A stretch of DNA of 41,329 nt. Source: Zoogloea sp. (lineage in GTDB: Bacteria; Pseudomonadota; Gammaproteobacteria; Burkholderiales; Rhodocyclaceae). The position numbers and the translations under genes were made by a program. The notes beneath the pieces were generated by a model, which worked only from the letters and a program-made list of their open reading frames with translations, had not been told where the DNA came from and made no database searches. This document shows positions 18,006 to 27,000 of the stretch, one piece after another; the first letter of the stretch is position 1, and every line of letters starts with the position of its first letter. The stretch covers positions 1-41,329 of the forward strand of contig NZ_JAQVCN010000045.1 in assembly GCF_028689785.1 (NCBI RefSeq), in the 5' to 3' direction.

Positions 18006-18034
18006 TTGACAGTATTCAAAAATGCCCATACGAT
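18006..18034 (+). promoter_or_regulatory. Sigma-70 promoter of mdh
   Basis: A perfect -35 box TTGACA (18006-18011) and a -10 box TACGAT (18029-18034) are separated by 17 nt. This would give a leader of about 120 nt before mdh. The candidate GntR operator lies just upstream of the -35 box. Confidence 0.7.
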
Positions 18035-18160
18035 TCGTCTGTTGACCGGTCAGATGCTGATCGAGCGTTCAACCACCATCGCGGCAGCTGGAAGGCGGCG
18101 CGAAACAGTTGTAAGCAGTATCGAATCGATAACACTTCTTTCCTTGAGGGAGTATCAACA

Positions 18161-19153
18161 ATGGCAAAAGCCCCCGTTCGTGTCGCAGTCACCGGCGCCG
18201 CCGGCCAGATCGGTTACAGCCTCCTGTTCCGCATCGCCAGCGGTGAAATGCTGGGCAAGGATCAGCCCGTCATCCTTCAGCTCCTCGATCTCCCGCAAGC
18301 CCAGAAGGCCGTCAAGGGCGTGATGATGGAACTCGAAGACTGTGCCTTCCCGCTGCTGGCCGGCATGGTCGCCACTGACGACCCCAACGTCGCCTTCAAG
18401 GACGCTCAGGTTTGCCTGCTCGTCGGCGCCCGCCCCCGCGGCCCCGGCATGGAGCGCAAGGATCTGCTGACCGAAAACGCCAAGATCTTCACGGTCCAGG
18501 GTGCCGCCATTGGTCAGCACGCTGCTCCGGATGTCAAGGTGCTGGTGGTGGGCAACCCCTGCAACACCAACGCTTATATTGCCAAGGAAATCGCCGTCAA
18601 GTACGGCCGCGTCAATGCCAAGAACTTCACCGGCATGCTGCGCCTGGACCACAACCGCGCCCTGTCCCAGCTCGCTGGCAAGACCGGCCGTGAAGTTTCC
18701 AGCCTGAAGAATCTGGTCGTCTGGGGCAACCACTCCCCCACGATGTACGCCGACTACCGCTTCACCACCTCCAACGGCGACAAGGTGCCGGCGCTGGTGA
18801 ACGATGAAGCCTGGAACCGCGACGTGTTCCTGCCCACCGTCGGCAAGCGTGGTGCTGCCATCATCGAAGCCCGCGGTCTGTCCTCCGCCGCTTCTGCCGC
18901 CAACGCCGCAATCGATCACATCCGTGACTGGGTGCTCGGCTCCAACGGGGAATGGGTCACCATGGGCATCCCCTCCGATGGCTCCTACGGCATCCCCGAA
19001 GGCATCATCTACGGCTTCCCGGTCACCACCGAGAACGGTGAGTACAAGATCGTTCAGGGCCTGGAAATCGACCAGTTCTCCCGCGAGCGCATGACCCACA
19101 CTCTCAACGAACTTCTCGAAGAGCGTGACGGCGTCAAGGATCTGCTGGGCTGA
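18161..19153 (+). CDS. mdh: Malate dehydrogenase
   Basis: The 330-residue NAD-dependent enzyme interconverts malate and oxaloacetate. [10 protein letters not shown] (11-20) is the NAD-binding loop, [14 protein letters not shown] carries the substrate-binding arginines, and [10 protein letters not shown] with [10 protein letters not shown] (catalytic His191) complete the active site. The overall pattern is the cytosolic-type MDH common in betaproteobacteria, not the 312-residue enterobacterial form. The ATG at 18161 is preceded by GAGGGAG. It has its own promoter and terminator and is divergent from gntR. Confidence 0.97.
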   Translation: MAKAPVRVAVTGAAGQIGYSLLFRIASGEMLGKDQPVILQLLDLPQAQKAVKGVMMELEDCAFPLLAGMVATDDPNVAFKDAQVCLLVGARPRGPGMERKDLLTENAKIFTVQGAAIGQHAAPDVKVLVVGNPCNTNAYIAKEIAVKYGRVNAKNFTGMLRLDHNRALSQLAGKTGREVSSLKNLVVWGNHSPTMYADYRFTTSNGDKVPALVNDEAWNRDVFLPTVGKRGAAIIEARGLSSAASAANAAIDHIRDWVLGSNGEWVTMGIPSDGSYGIPEGIIYGFPVTTENGEYKIVQGLEIDQFSRERMTHTLNELLEERDGVKDLLG

Positions 19154-19185
19154 TCACGCCTGACAGCATCCTGCCGCAGGATCAG

Positions 19186-19217
19186 ACGCGGGGGCGGAAA
19201 CGCCCCCGCGTTTTTTT
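19186..19217 (+). terminator. Rho-independent terminator after mdh
   Basis: A perfect 11-bp GC-rich stem (19186-19196 with 19201-19211) and a GAAA loop are followed by a run of seven T ending at 19217. It ends the mdh transcript. Confidence 0.96.
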
Positions 19218-19269
19218 GTTGGCGGGTTTTTGCTAATCTCCGCCCATCTGCCCCCTGTCCAGTTCACCT

Positions 19270-20259
19270 ATGTCCTCCCTGCCCCATCCCGAGCACGTCC
19301 TATTTCAGGGTGAAAAGCCCTTCCCCATCCTCCCCGCCGTCGATCACTATGCCGGCAGCGAGAAGCTGATGCGCAAAGCGCTGGCACTGCAGCAGGAGCT
19401 CGGCCCCGTCTTCGACATCACCTGCGACTGCGAGGATGGTGCCCATGCCGGCGCCGAGGCCGCACATGCCGAGATGGCAGCGGCGCTGGTTATGTCCGAC
19501 GAGAATCGGTTCGGCCGGGTCGGCGCACGCATTCACGACATCACCCACCCCCACTGGGCGCAGGATGTAGACATTCTTGTCAGCCAGGCCGGCCGTCGCC
19601 TGGCCTTTCTGACCATTCCCAAGCCGCGCAGTGTCGTCGACGCCGCGCGCCAGATCGAGAGCATTCGCAGTGCTGAAGAACGGCATGGAATCGAACGCGA
19701 AATTCCCGTCCACGTCCTGATCGAAACCCACGGCGCCTTGCGGGACGCGTGGGACATTGCCGCACTCGACCGGGTCGAATCCCTCGATTTCGGCCTGATG
19801 GATTTCGTCAGCGGCCACCATGGTGCCATCCCCGGCAGCGCCATGCGCAGCCCCGGGCAATTCGACCACCCCCTGGTGGCCCGCGCCAAGTGCGACATCG
19901 CTGCGGCCTCACTGGCCAACGGGGTGGTGCCTTCCCACAACGTGACGACGGAACTGAAGGACCTGGACTACATCCGCCGCGATGCCGAAAGGGCTCGTCG
20001 GGAGTTCGGCTACCTGCGCATGTGGAGCATCCACCCCAATCAGATCGTTCCCATCGTTGAGGCCATGCGCCCGGACTTTTCAGAGGTCGAGGACGCCTCA
20101 GCCATCCTGATCGCAGCCCAGGATGGTGGCTGGGGTCCGATACAGCACGCCGGGAAGCTGCACGACCGGGCTTCCTATCGCTATTACTGGGAGCTCCTGA
20201 AACGTGCCCGCGCAACCGGCATGAATTTGCCCGCTGAGGCGGCAGCCCGCTTCTTCTGA
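19270..20259 (+). CDS. CitE-like CoA-ester lyase (HpcH/HpaI family)
   Basis: The 329-residue protein is a TIM-barrel of the citrate lyase beta subunit family. The strand DITCDCEDGAHAG carries acidic residues, FLTIPKPRSVVDA the next conserved block, VHVLIETHGAL the metal-ligand glutamate, and LDFGLMDFVSGHHGA the following barrel strand. Relatives cleave malyl-CoA, citramalyl-CoA or similar esters. There are no citrate lyase alpha, gamma or ligase genes nearby, so classical citrate lyase is unlikely. Its place after mdh suggests a role in C4/C2 acid metabolism. The exact substrate cannot be assigned. Confidence 0.75.
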   Translation: MSSLPHPEHVLFQGEKPFPILPAVDHYAGSEKLMRKALALQQELGPVFDITCDCEDGAHAGAEAAHAEMAAALVMSDENRFGRVGARIHDITHPHWAQDVDILVSQAGRRLAFLTIPKPRSVVDAARQIESIRSAEERHGIEREIPVHVLIETHGALRDAWDIAALDRVESLDFGLMDFVSGHHGAIPGSAMRSPGQFDHPLVARAKCDIAAASLANGVVPSHNVTTELKDLDYIRRDAERARREFGYLRMWSIHPNQIVPIVEAMRPDFSEVEDASAILIAAQDGGWGPIQHAGKLHDRASYRYYWELLKRARATGMNLPAEAAARFF

Positions 20260-20283
20260 GTCGGCGCACCACGCCCACGACAA

Positions 20284-20314
20284 CAAAAAGCCCGGTCAGA
20301 TACCGGGCTTTTTG
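20284..20314. terminator. Bidirectional terminator between convergent genes
   Basis: An inverted repeat, CAAAAAGCCCGGT with ACCGGGCTTTTTG, gives a GC stem flanked by A on one side and T on the other. It can stop transcription from the CitE-like gene on the plus strand and from the nitronate-monooxygenase-type gene on the minus strand, whose stop codon lies about 20 nt away. Confidence 0.93.
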
Positions 20315-20335
20315 TTTTTCAGGACCGGACGGAAA

Positions 20336-21580
20336 TCAATCCGGCAATGCGACCGTATTATCGGTGCTGAACTGGTAGTCCTTGAAGACGTGCTCGGCGG
20401 AGAGAATCTGGTAATTGCCATCTTCCCCCTTGCGGGAGGTGTCCTTCAGGCGGTAGGTGTAGTGCCCGCAGGTCCACAAGTCGAAATTGCGCATATGGGT
20501 GCACATGCAGGTCTTCTCCATGACCGAAATCTTCTTTACGCCCGGATGCAGTTCCACCTGCCGGTTATAGGCATCAATGTAAGAACAGTTTCCGGTGCTG
20601 TCGAGGAGGTAGCCATAAGCTTCGCAATTGGGGCGAATGCCGGAGCCGATTGCCGGGCTCCCGGTGAGCATTCGCATGGGGTAGCCGGTGGGCGAGATCT
20701 GGTTCACCACGATCTCGTCTTCACTCGCCTTGAAGTAGTGCTGCTGCACATCTTCAGGCAGGCCGCACTCTCGAGTCACCGTAAAACGTGTGGCAACCTG
20801 AACGGCACCGGCACCTTTTTCCAGGAAAGACACCGCGTCGCTACCGGTAAAGATGCCGCCGGCCGGGATCAAGGGAATATCGAGTTTCTCTGCCAGCAGC
20901 CAGGCCTGGATCTCTGCAACGATGGTGGCTAGATCGTACTTGGCCCAGTCCATGCCGAATCCCAGGTGCCCCCCCGCCAGCGGGCCTTCAACCACCACGT
21001 AGTCAGGCATGCGATTGGTGCGGGCGCTCTTGCGGAGGAACAACTGCAGCGCACGGAGGGAGGAGACGATGATCCCGAGCTTCGCGTCGCGGAAGCGCGG
21101 ATGATCCTCGATCAACGCAAAGGAGCCGAGATGCAGACCCGCGGCCAGGGTAATGCCGTCAGCCCCGGCATCAAGCGCGGACGCCAGGCGCACGCGAAGG
21201 GTTTCCTTCGGTGCATTCATGGTCAGCTTTTCCATACAGTTCACGAAGACCATGCCCGAACCACGCTTGGCCTCCATGGTGCGGCCCACATGAAGGCTGG
21301 TCGCTTCGGCAAGCTGGCCGAGATCAAACTGGACAACAGACTTGTCCGAGTTGGCGACGTTATACTTGTACTGCTTCAGCTTGTCTTTGACGTACTTGGT
21401 ATTGAAGCGACGATCGGCGACCGTCTTGACCATTGCATCCGAGATGTGACCGATCCCGCCCAGGCGAGCAGCCTCCAGTGCCAGATCTGCAGTGGAGATA
21501 TCCACCCCCATACCGCCGATCACGATTGGCACCAACTCCTGCTTGCCGAAGCGCAAACGGAAATCATCAACTCGTTTCAT
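20336..21580 (-). CDS. Nitronate monooxygenase family flavoprotein
   Basis: The 414-residue protein has the FMN-binding TIM barrel of 2-nitropropane dioxygenase-type enzymes. PIVIGGMGVDIST starts the barrel, VVVEGPLAGGHLGF holds the His region used in catalysis, and PAGGIFTGSDAVSFLEKGAGAVQVATRF is the phosphate-binding end. The C-terminal extension with CGHYTYRLKD and several cysteines (CMCTHMRNFDLWTC) is longer than in minimal family members. Relatives oxidise nitronates or act as enoyl reductases; the substrate is open. The upstream 268 nt to the divergent cyclase contain no other gene. Confidence 0.8.
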   Translation of the reverse strand: MKRVDDFRLRFGKQELVPIVIGGMGVDISTADLALEAARLGGIGHISDAMVKTVADRRFNTKYVKDKLKQYKYNVANSDKSVVQFDLGQLAEATSLHVGRTMEAKRGSGMVFVNCMEKLTMNAPKETLRVRLASALDAGADGITLAAGLHLGSFALIEDHPRFRDAKLGIIVSSLRALQLFLRKSARTNRMPDYVVVEGPLAGGHLGFGMDWAKYDLATIVAEIQAWLLAEKLDIPLIPAGGIFTGSDAVSFLEKGAGAVQVATRFTVTRECGLPEDVQQHYFKASEDEIVVNQISPTGYPMRMLTGSPAIGSGIRPNCEAYGYLLDSTGNCSYIDAYNRQVELHPGVKKISVMEKTCMCTHMRNFDLWTCGHYTYRLKDTSRKGEDGNYQILSAEHVFKDYQFSTDNTVALPD

Positions 21581-21847
21581 GAAACCCCTTCCAGACAGAC
21601 GTGAAGTGCCACATTGGCGACAGGCCGGCTGCGACCTAACGCAGTATTATCTCATCGCCCCCGCTCATCCGTTGCGTCTTGGATCAAGGAAAAGCACCGG
21701 AAGTTGCGCAAAATCATCGAATTCCGGCTCTCATCAGTGGGTCGAACAGGATACCCCCATGGGACGACGCAAATTTGTTACGTTCGCGAGCGCGGATAAA
21801 GTCACGAAGTCCGCTAAAATCATGCCTTCGACGCCACCTGCTGCCTG

Positions 21848-22741
21848 ATGTCCCAAGCCACGCCCCCCTCTCATGAATGCGCTGTGCTGTTTGCCGATCT
21901 TGTTGGCAGCACACAGCTATATCAGCGCGTGGGCGACAAGCCGGCCTTCGAGGTCGTGGACAAGAGCATCCGTGCCATGCGCATCGCCGTCGAGACCAAG
22001 GGCGGTCGCGTCGTCAAGCACACCGGTGATGGCCTGATGGCAGTATTCCGGGATTCGGACAGCGCAGCCGATGCCACCCTCGCCATCCACCAGACCATAA
22101 AAGATCTCCCAGCAGCACCGGAGCAGCGCCTTGCCGTACGGATCGGCTTCCACTTCGGCGCCGTCGTCGCCAGCGGCACTGACGTCTTCGGCGACACCGT
22201 CAATTTTGCCGCCCGACTGGCCGAGCTGGCCTCACCGGGCAAGGCCATCACCGCCGCCGAAACCGCCCGTCGCCTGGGCCCCGAGTGGCGGTCCGTGCTG
22301 CACACCCTGCCGCCACGAGTAATCCGTGGCGTCACCAGGCCTGTCGAGCTATGTGAATTGATGTGTGAAGCGGTAGGCGAGTTGACCATCGTCCAGAGCG
22401 ACCACTTCCTGCTTGAGACCGAGCCCGAACTGCGGCTTTATCTTGATGCCATGGCCCTTACACTCAACGCCACCAAACCCAGCGCACGCATCGGCCGGGA
22501 CCCGGCAGCCGACCTGGTGATCGCGGACACCCAGTCATCCCGGCGACACGCGGAGATTGAACTGCGCGGCGACAAGTTCGTACTGATTGATCGCAGCAGC
22601 AACGGCACCTTTGTCCAGATCGACGGGGAACGGGAGTTCCTGCTATCCCGCGAGGAAGTCGTACTCAGGGGGCGCGGGCATTTCTCCCTCGGCCGCAGCT
22701 GCGCCAACAGCCCTCAGGTCGTCAGCTTCGTCTGTATCTGA
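21848..22741 (+). CDS. Class III nucleotide cyclase with FHA domain
   Basis: The 297-residue protein joins a class III cyclase domain (about 8-170) to a C-terminal FHA domain (about 210-290). Metal-binding aspartates appear as Asp17 in LFADLVGST and Asp61 in KHTGDGLMAVF, and FGDTVNFAARL supplies the base-recognition and transition-state residues, so it looks catalytically intact. The FHA part shows IGRDPAADLVI, SSRRHAEIEL and SSNGTF, the phosphothreonine-binding loops. No membrane segment is visible, so it is probably cytosolic. Likely role: cAMP production tied to Ser/Thr phosphorylation. No kinase is adjacent. The start is taken at the first ATG of the frame. Confidence 0.85.
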   Translation: MSQATPPSHECAVLFADLVGSTQLYQRVGDKPAFEVVDKSIRAMRIAVETKGGRVVKHTGDGLMAVFRDSDSAADATLAIHQTIKDLPAAPEQRLAVRIGFHFGAVVASGTDVFGDTVNFAARLAELASPGKAITAAETARRLGPEWRSVLHTLPPRVIRGVTRPVELCELMCEAVGELTIVQSDHFLLETEPELRLYLDAMALTLNATKPSARIGRDPAADLVIADTQSSRRHAEIELRGDKFVLIDRSSNGTFVQIDGEREFLLSREEVVLRGRGHFSLGRSCANSPQVVSFVCI

Positions 22742-22768
22742 GCACTCCGCCGTCGCGGAAAGCATCCA

Positions 22769-23722
22769 TCACCCCCGGAGCGCTTCACCCAGCGCCCTCC
22801 CCCCCACGGCAACCGCGTCGTTCGACTGAGGGAAGAACTTTCCGAGGGTGAAAAAGCCGTGCACCATGCCCTCGAACTCGTGCACCTTCACCTCCACCCC
22901 AGCCTCGCGCAGCGCGTCTGCATAGGCCTTGCCGTCGTCGGTCAGCGGATCGCAGCCCGCAAGAATGAAGGTGGCCGGCGGCAGCGCGTCAAAACGCCCA
23001 GCCAATAGCGGCGACGCACGCCAGTCCTGCCAATCATCCTGATTCGGTAGATACTTCTCGAAGAACCAGGCAAGACTCTCGGTATCCAGAAAGAAGCCGT
23101 TCGCGTAAGTCCGCCGCGACGGACGCTGGCTGAGGATGTCGGTGCAAGGATAGATCAGCAGCTGCAGCGCCGCCTGGGGCCCGCCCCGATTACGCATCTG
23201 CAGGGCCGTCACGGCACTCAGGGTGCCCCCCGCACTATCACCCGCCAGGGCAAAGCGCCCCGGATCGACTCCCAGCAACGCCGCGTTGGCGAGCGACCAA
23301 TCCACCGCCCTCTGGGCGTCATCCACTGGTGCCGGAAAAGGATGCTCGGGGGCCAGGCAATAATCAACGGACAGAACTGCGCATCCACTGTGGTTGGCGA
23401 GCTCACGGCACAGCACGTCGTAGCTGGGAATATTGCCAACGCACCAGCCACCACCATGAAAGTAGAAGGTGATCGGGAGAAGCTCATCAGACCGGGAATG
23501 AAGCGGGCGGTACAAGCGGGCCATGATCGCCCCGTCGCGGGCATGAAGCCGGGGAATCGGCACATCGGTCACCGAAGCCACGGCCGGCGCCTCCGGGCGC
23601 AGGGTGAACTGGAGCTTCTCGAAGGAGTGGCGTGCCTGGTGCACATCCAGTTCGTGAAAACGGGGGGCGCCGACGCGGTAAACCATGTCGAGCAGGGCCT
23701 TGGCTTGAGGATCGAGGGCCAT
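22769..23722 (-). CDS. HSL-family alpha/beta hydrolase (esterase)
   Basis: The 317-residue esterase has the oxyanion motif HGGGW at 89-93, nucleophile Ser163 in GDSAGG, Asp258 in CDPLTDDG and His288 in VHGFF, a complete triad of the hormone-sensitive lipase family. There is no signal peptide with the chosen start. The frame can be extended to 23800, but the added 26 residues are Arg/Pro-rich and unlike the family, so ATG 23722 (MALDPQAKALLDM) is preferred. It is the last host gene before the prophage. Confidence 0.88.
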   Translation of the reverse strand: MALDPQAKALLDMVYRVGAPRFHELDVHQARHSFEKLQFTLRPEAPAVASVTDVPIPRLHARDGAIMARLYRPLHSRSDELLPITFYFHGGGWCVGNIPSYDVLCRELANHSGCAVLSVDYCLAPEHPFPAPVDDAQRAVDWSLANAALLGVDPGRFALAGDSAGGTLSAVTALQMRNRGGPQAALQLLIYPCTDILSQRPSRRTYANGFFLDTESLAWFFEKYLPNQDDWQDWRASPLLAGRFDALPPATFILAGCDPLTDDGKAYADALREAGVEVKVHEFEGMVHGFFTLGKFFPQSNDAVAVGGRALGEALRG

Positions 23723-23878
23723 GGGGGCAATCCGGAGTGAAACGAAAATCGGAAACCTGGCCCTCGGCCGCAGGACCACCGGACACAGAACACGCCGCAT
23801 TTGCGGCGAGGCGCCCGGCCCGCTACCATGCGCGACTTTCCGAAGAACAGCGTCGCGCGGCGAGAGCCTGAAGAAAAC

Positions 23879-23901
23879 TGGTGCCGAGAGTGGGACTCGA
23901 A
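23879..23901 (-). repeat. tRNA-Leu 3'-end remnant, prophage attachment site
   Basis: Read on the minus strand, the segment is TTCGAGTCCC followed by ACTCTCGGCACCA: the T-loop, the 3' T-stem, the acceptor strand and an encoded CCA. The acceptor strand pairs with GCCGAGA, the usual start of betaproteobacterial tRNA-Leu. The sequence on the 5' side does not continue as a tRNA. This is the copy left at one end when a phage integrates into a tRNA 3' end; the intact tRNA-Leu should lie at the far (right) end, outside the window. Next to it, GTCCA occurs twice 11 nt apart (23937-23941 and 23948-23952), possible integrase arm sites. Confidence 0.85.
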
Positions 23902-24038
23902 AGCCTAGTAACGACGCAGGGGTTTTAGGGGGTTTTGTCCAAATTTAGTCCACCGAGGGGCGCCTCTTAAAGGGGCAGGGGTCTGCGTAGGCGGATTATA
24001 CCGTGGATGTGGCACCCCCATCTCTGCCGCCCTTCTGG

Positions 24039-27000
24039 TCACGGCAGCCCCTCCAATCGCTCGTTGAACTGCCTCATCAACATCGTGATGCGCGCATCAA
24101 TCATCTGCACCCGGCCGGGCTGCACTTTCTCGAGGGCGTCGCGCTTCGCCTCCCGCAGCTTGCGTACCTCATTTTCTACCCGCAACAGCCCACCCAGGGC
24201 AAACCGGGCCGTTGGATTCTCGTTCAGATACTCCGCCACATCGCCGCCGTCTTTCCGCCGCCCTTCGATTTCGGCTTTGTGCAGATGGAGCTCTTTCAAG
24301 TTGGCGTAGTACCGAGTGCCCTCACTCGACTGCCCCTGCGTGTCGCCATAGAAGCGCCCCAACAGCGGGATTTTATAGGTGGGTAGCTCCTCGCCGGAGA
24401 AGAGGCTCGACACCGTCTGCTCGCCCTTCAGGTACTCGCGCCCTACCCCGCCGGTGATCTGGCCGATCAGGTAGTCAAGCTGGTCCGGCGTGGGCGAGAC
24501 CAACCCGGGCTTGTAGTTGGTGCCACCGCTGCCCAGGTTGGCCCAGTACGCAATCGCCTTGCTGAGCCCGCTGGCGGTGTCCTTCGCCCGGGTATGGCCC
24601 GGGGTCGGGCTCAAGCCGTTGAAGTCCTGCTGTGCGATGGGCTTGCTGGTGTAATCCCGGTTCTCGGCCAGTGCCACCAGCGGGTCCACGGCCGTGGGGG
24701 CGATGGTCTGCACCGAGATCCCGGCATTGCCGATTGGGTTGAAGGTATCGGCCAGCAGGCCCAGGATGTCGCCGAAGCGCTTCGCCGTGTCCTTGAATCC
24801 GCTCAGGGCCCATTCCGTCGTGATCCGGCTGAAGCTCGGGATCACGTGGTAGCCGAGGGGCATCGGGATGGAGGCGTACTTGCCATCCGCCAGCGGGATG
24901 ACGATGGAGCGCTCCCGGACGAACTCGGGCGGGTCATCGTCACCGAAGCCTGCGGCAGCCAGCATCAAGGCCTGCAGCACGCCCAGCGCCAGCCCACCGC
25001 CAATGATTTTCCGGCCCACTGGGCCCTTCAGCGTCTGCCACAACCGGGCGGAGCCCTGCATGGAGGCATTGAAGAAGGCATACAGGGCGCCAGCCTGGGT
25101 GGCCACCTGGCCCTTGCGATTGAAGTTCACCGTCAGGTTCTTGGCGATGCTCGCCGCCTGCTGCTTCGACATACCCCGATCCCGGGCGGCCTTGTAGGCC
25201 GACAGGCGGAAGCCGTTCTCCATCATGTCGTTGTAGTCGGACAGCCAACCGAAGAGCCCGGCCGCCTGCTGCTGCGCGACACCCAGCGGCACGCGTAGCG
25301 CGCCATCCACCTTGAAGATCTTCGCAAGCGGCCCATCCGCCCAGGCCATGGGGTCGAGCTCCCGGCGCAGGGCGTCCGCCCGAGCCTGGCTGTTCGAGAA
25401 CTGATCCCTGAAGCCTGTCTGCCCGCCGTTCTGCTGGAAGTCCTCCCACAGCGCCGACCAGTCGCCAGCCGGGGCTGCGTTCCCGGCCCGCTCGGCACGT
25501 AGGGCGGCATAGATGCCCTTCATCGCCGGTACCGCGCCGGCCAGCACCTTCGCTTCATCACCCCGGATGGCCGTCGTCGAGAGCTGCAGCAAGGCCGACT
25601 GACCATCCCGCAGCGCATTGACGATACCGAAGATGGGGTTGTACTGGGTGTTCACCGCGGCGAACCAGCGGGTGACCTTTGCCGACGCCTGAAGCATGCG
25701 GCCCAGCTGGTCGGCGTCCAGATTCTTGAGGGCGCCGGCCATGCGCTGCGCGCGCTCGTCCCACTGGTTGAAGAACACGAAGCGGTCCTTGCCATCGACC
25801 CGCACGGCCAGCACGTTGTCCCGGTTGCGCAGCGTCGGGTTGATCCGCTCCGCCACCAGGCCGGTGGCCGGATTCACGTAGCGCTCCACCGGCTCCTTCA
25901 CGAAGTTCTGGGCGTCAGCAGGGTCCAGCCCCAGCGCCACCAATTCGCTGGCGATCTTCTGCCGCTCGGCCGGCTTCATGGCCTTGGCCTCGTCCGGGTT
26001 GATCGGCATCCAGAAATCAGGGTTCGGGGCCTTGAGCGACAAGACATAGAGCGCCTGGGCAACCCGGTTCTTCTCGGCCCGCACGATGGTCCGCTCGCGC
26101 TGCATCGCGATGTTGGCCAGGATGTCCACCACTGCCCGGGTGCTGCCCGTGCGCCGCTTTGCCGCCGACCCACGCACGGAAAAGCCCTGCCTGATGCCGA
26201 GGCCGCCGCTTTCCGCATCCTCGCGCTGCAGCGGCACATAATGCTTGTAGGCCGCCTCCCAGGCATTCACCGTTTCGGCCGTCTCCAGCCCCGACTCCAC
26301 CAGCAGCTTGCGGGTGTTCCCGTTGATCGCATCGACATGGGCGGCCAGCGCATCCATCATCTGGCGGCGCTCCGGCGACAGGGCGGCCATGATGTCCCGG
26401 GCCTCCTGGTTCGTCATGCCTGACCCGCCATCCTGCAGATCCGGGGCGTCCGGGTTGATCCTGGCGATGTGGTCGTTCGCCTCCTTGGCGTGCCGGGCGT
26501 GGAGGAAGCGCTCGAACTCCTCCATCCCTACCCCGCCCTCGCGCATCCGGTTCAGGAGGGGGCGCATCTCCTTTGTGAGGAAGTCCTTCACCCCCTTGGC
26601 GCTGCGGCCGTGGAAGAGCTCTTCCTGCAGGTACGGATTCCAGGCGTCGGCGATCTGGCCGATCTTCGCGGTGATGGCGTCCACCACCCGCTTCATGTCG
26701 ATCTGCTTGTTCTGCAGGGTGTAGATCAGGGAGTCCTTGTCAATCCGGCCGCCGAAGAGCTTGGAGGGCTCAGGGGCCTCCCATGCGGCGGTGATCGATG
26801 TAGCCGTCCGGGCCTGCCAGCGGTCGGCGAAGGTCTTGGGGGCGCCCAGCACTCGGTCGGCGGCGGCTTCTTGACCCGGGGACAGGTCGGCGATGGTGCG
26901 GCGCCGGCTGTACCGAACCTCGGTCAGAGACCGTACGAGTTCGGTCCGACCCTCACCATCCGCAAGCAGTACTCCCACCCGCCCTTCAGGATCTTCTTCC

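Noticed and set aside
23879-23901. A complete tRNA gene
   Set aside because: Only the T-loop, acceptor strand and CCA are present; upstream sequence cannot form the anticodon or D arms.
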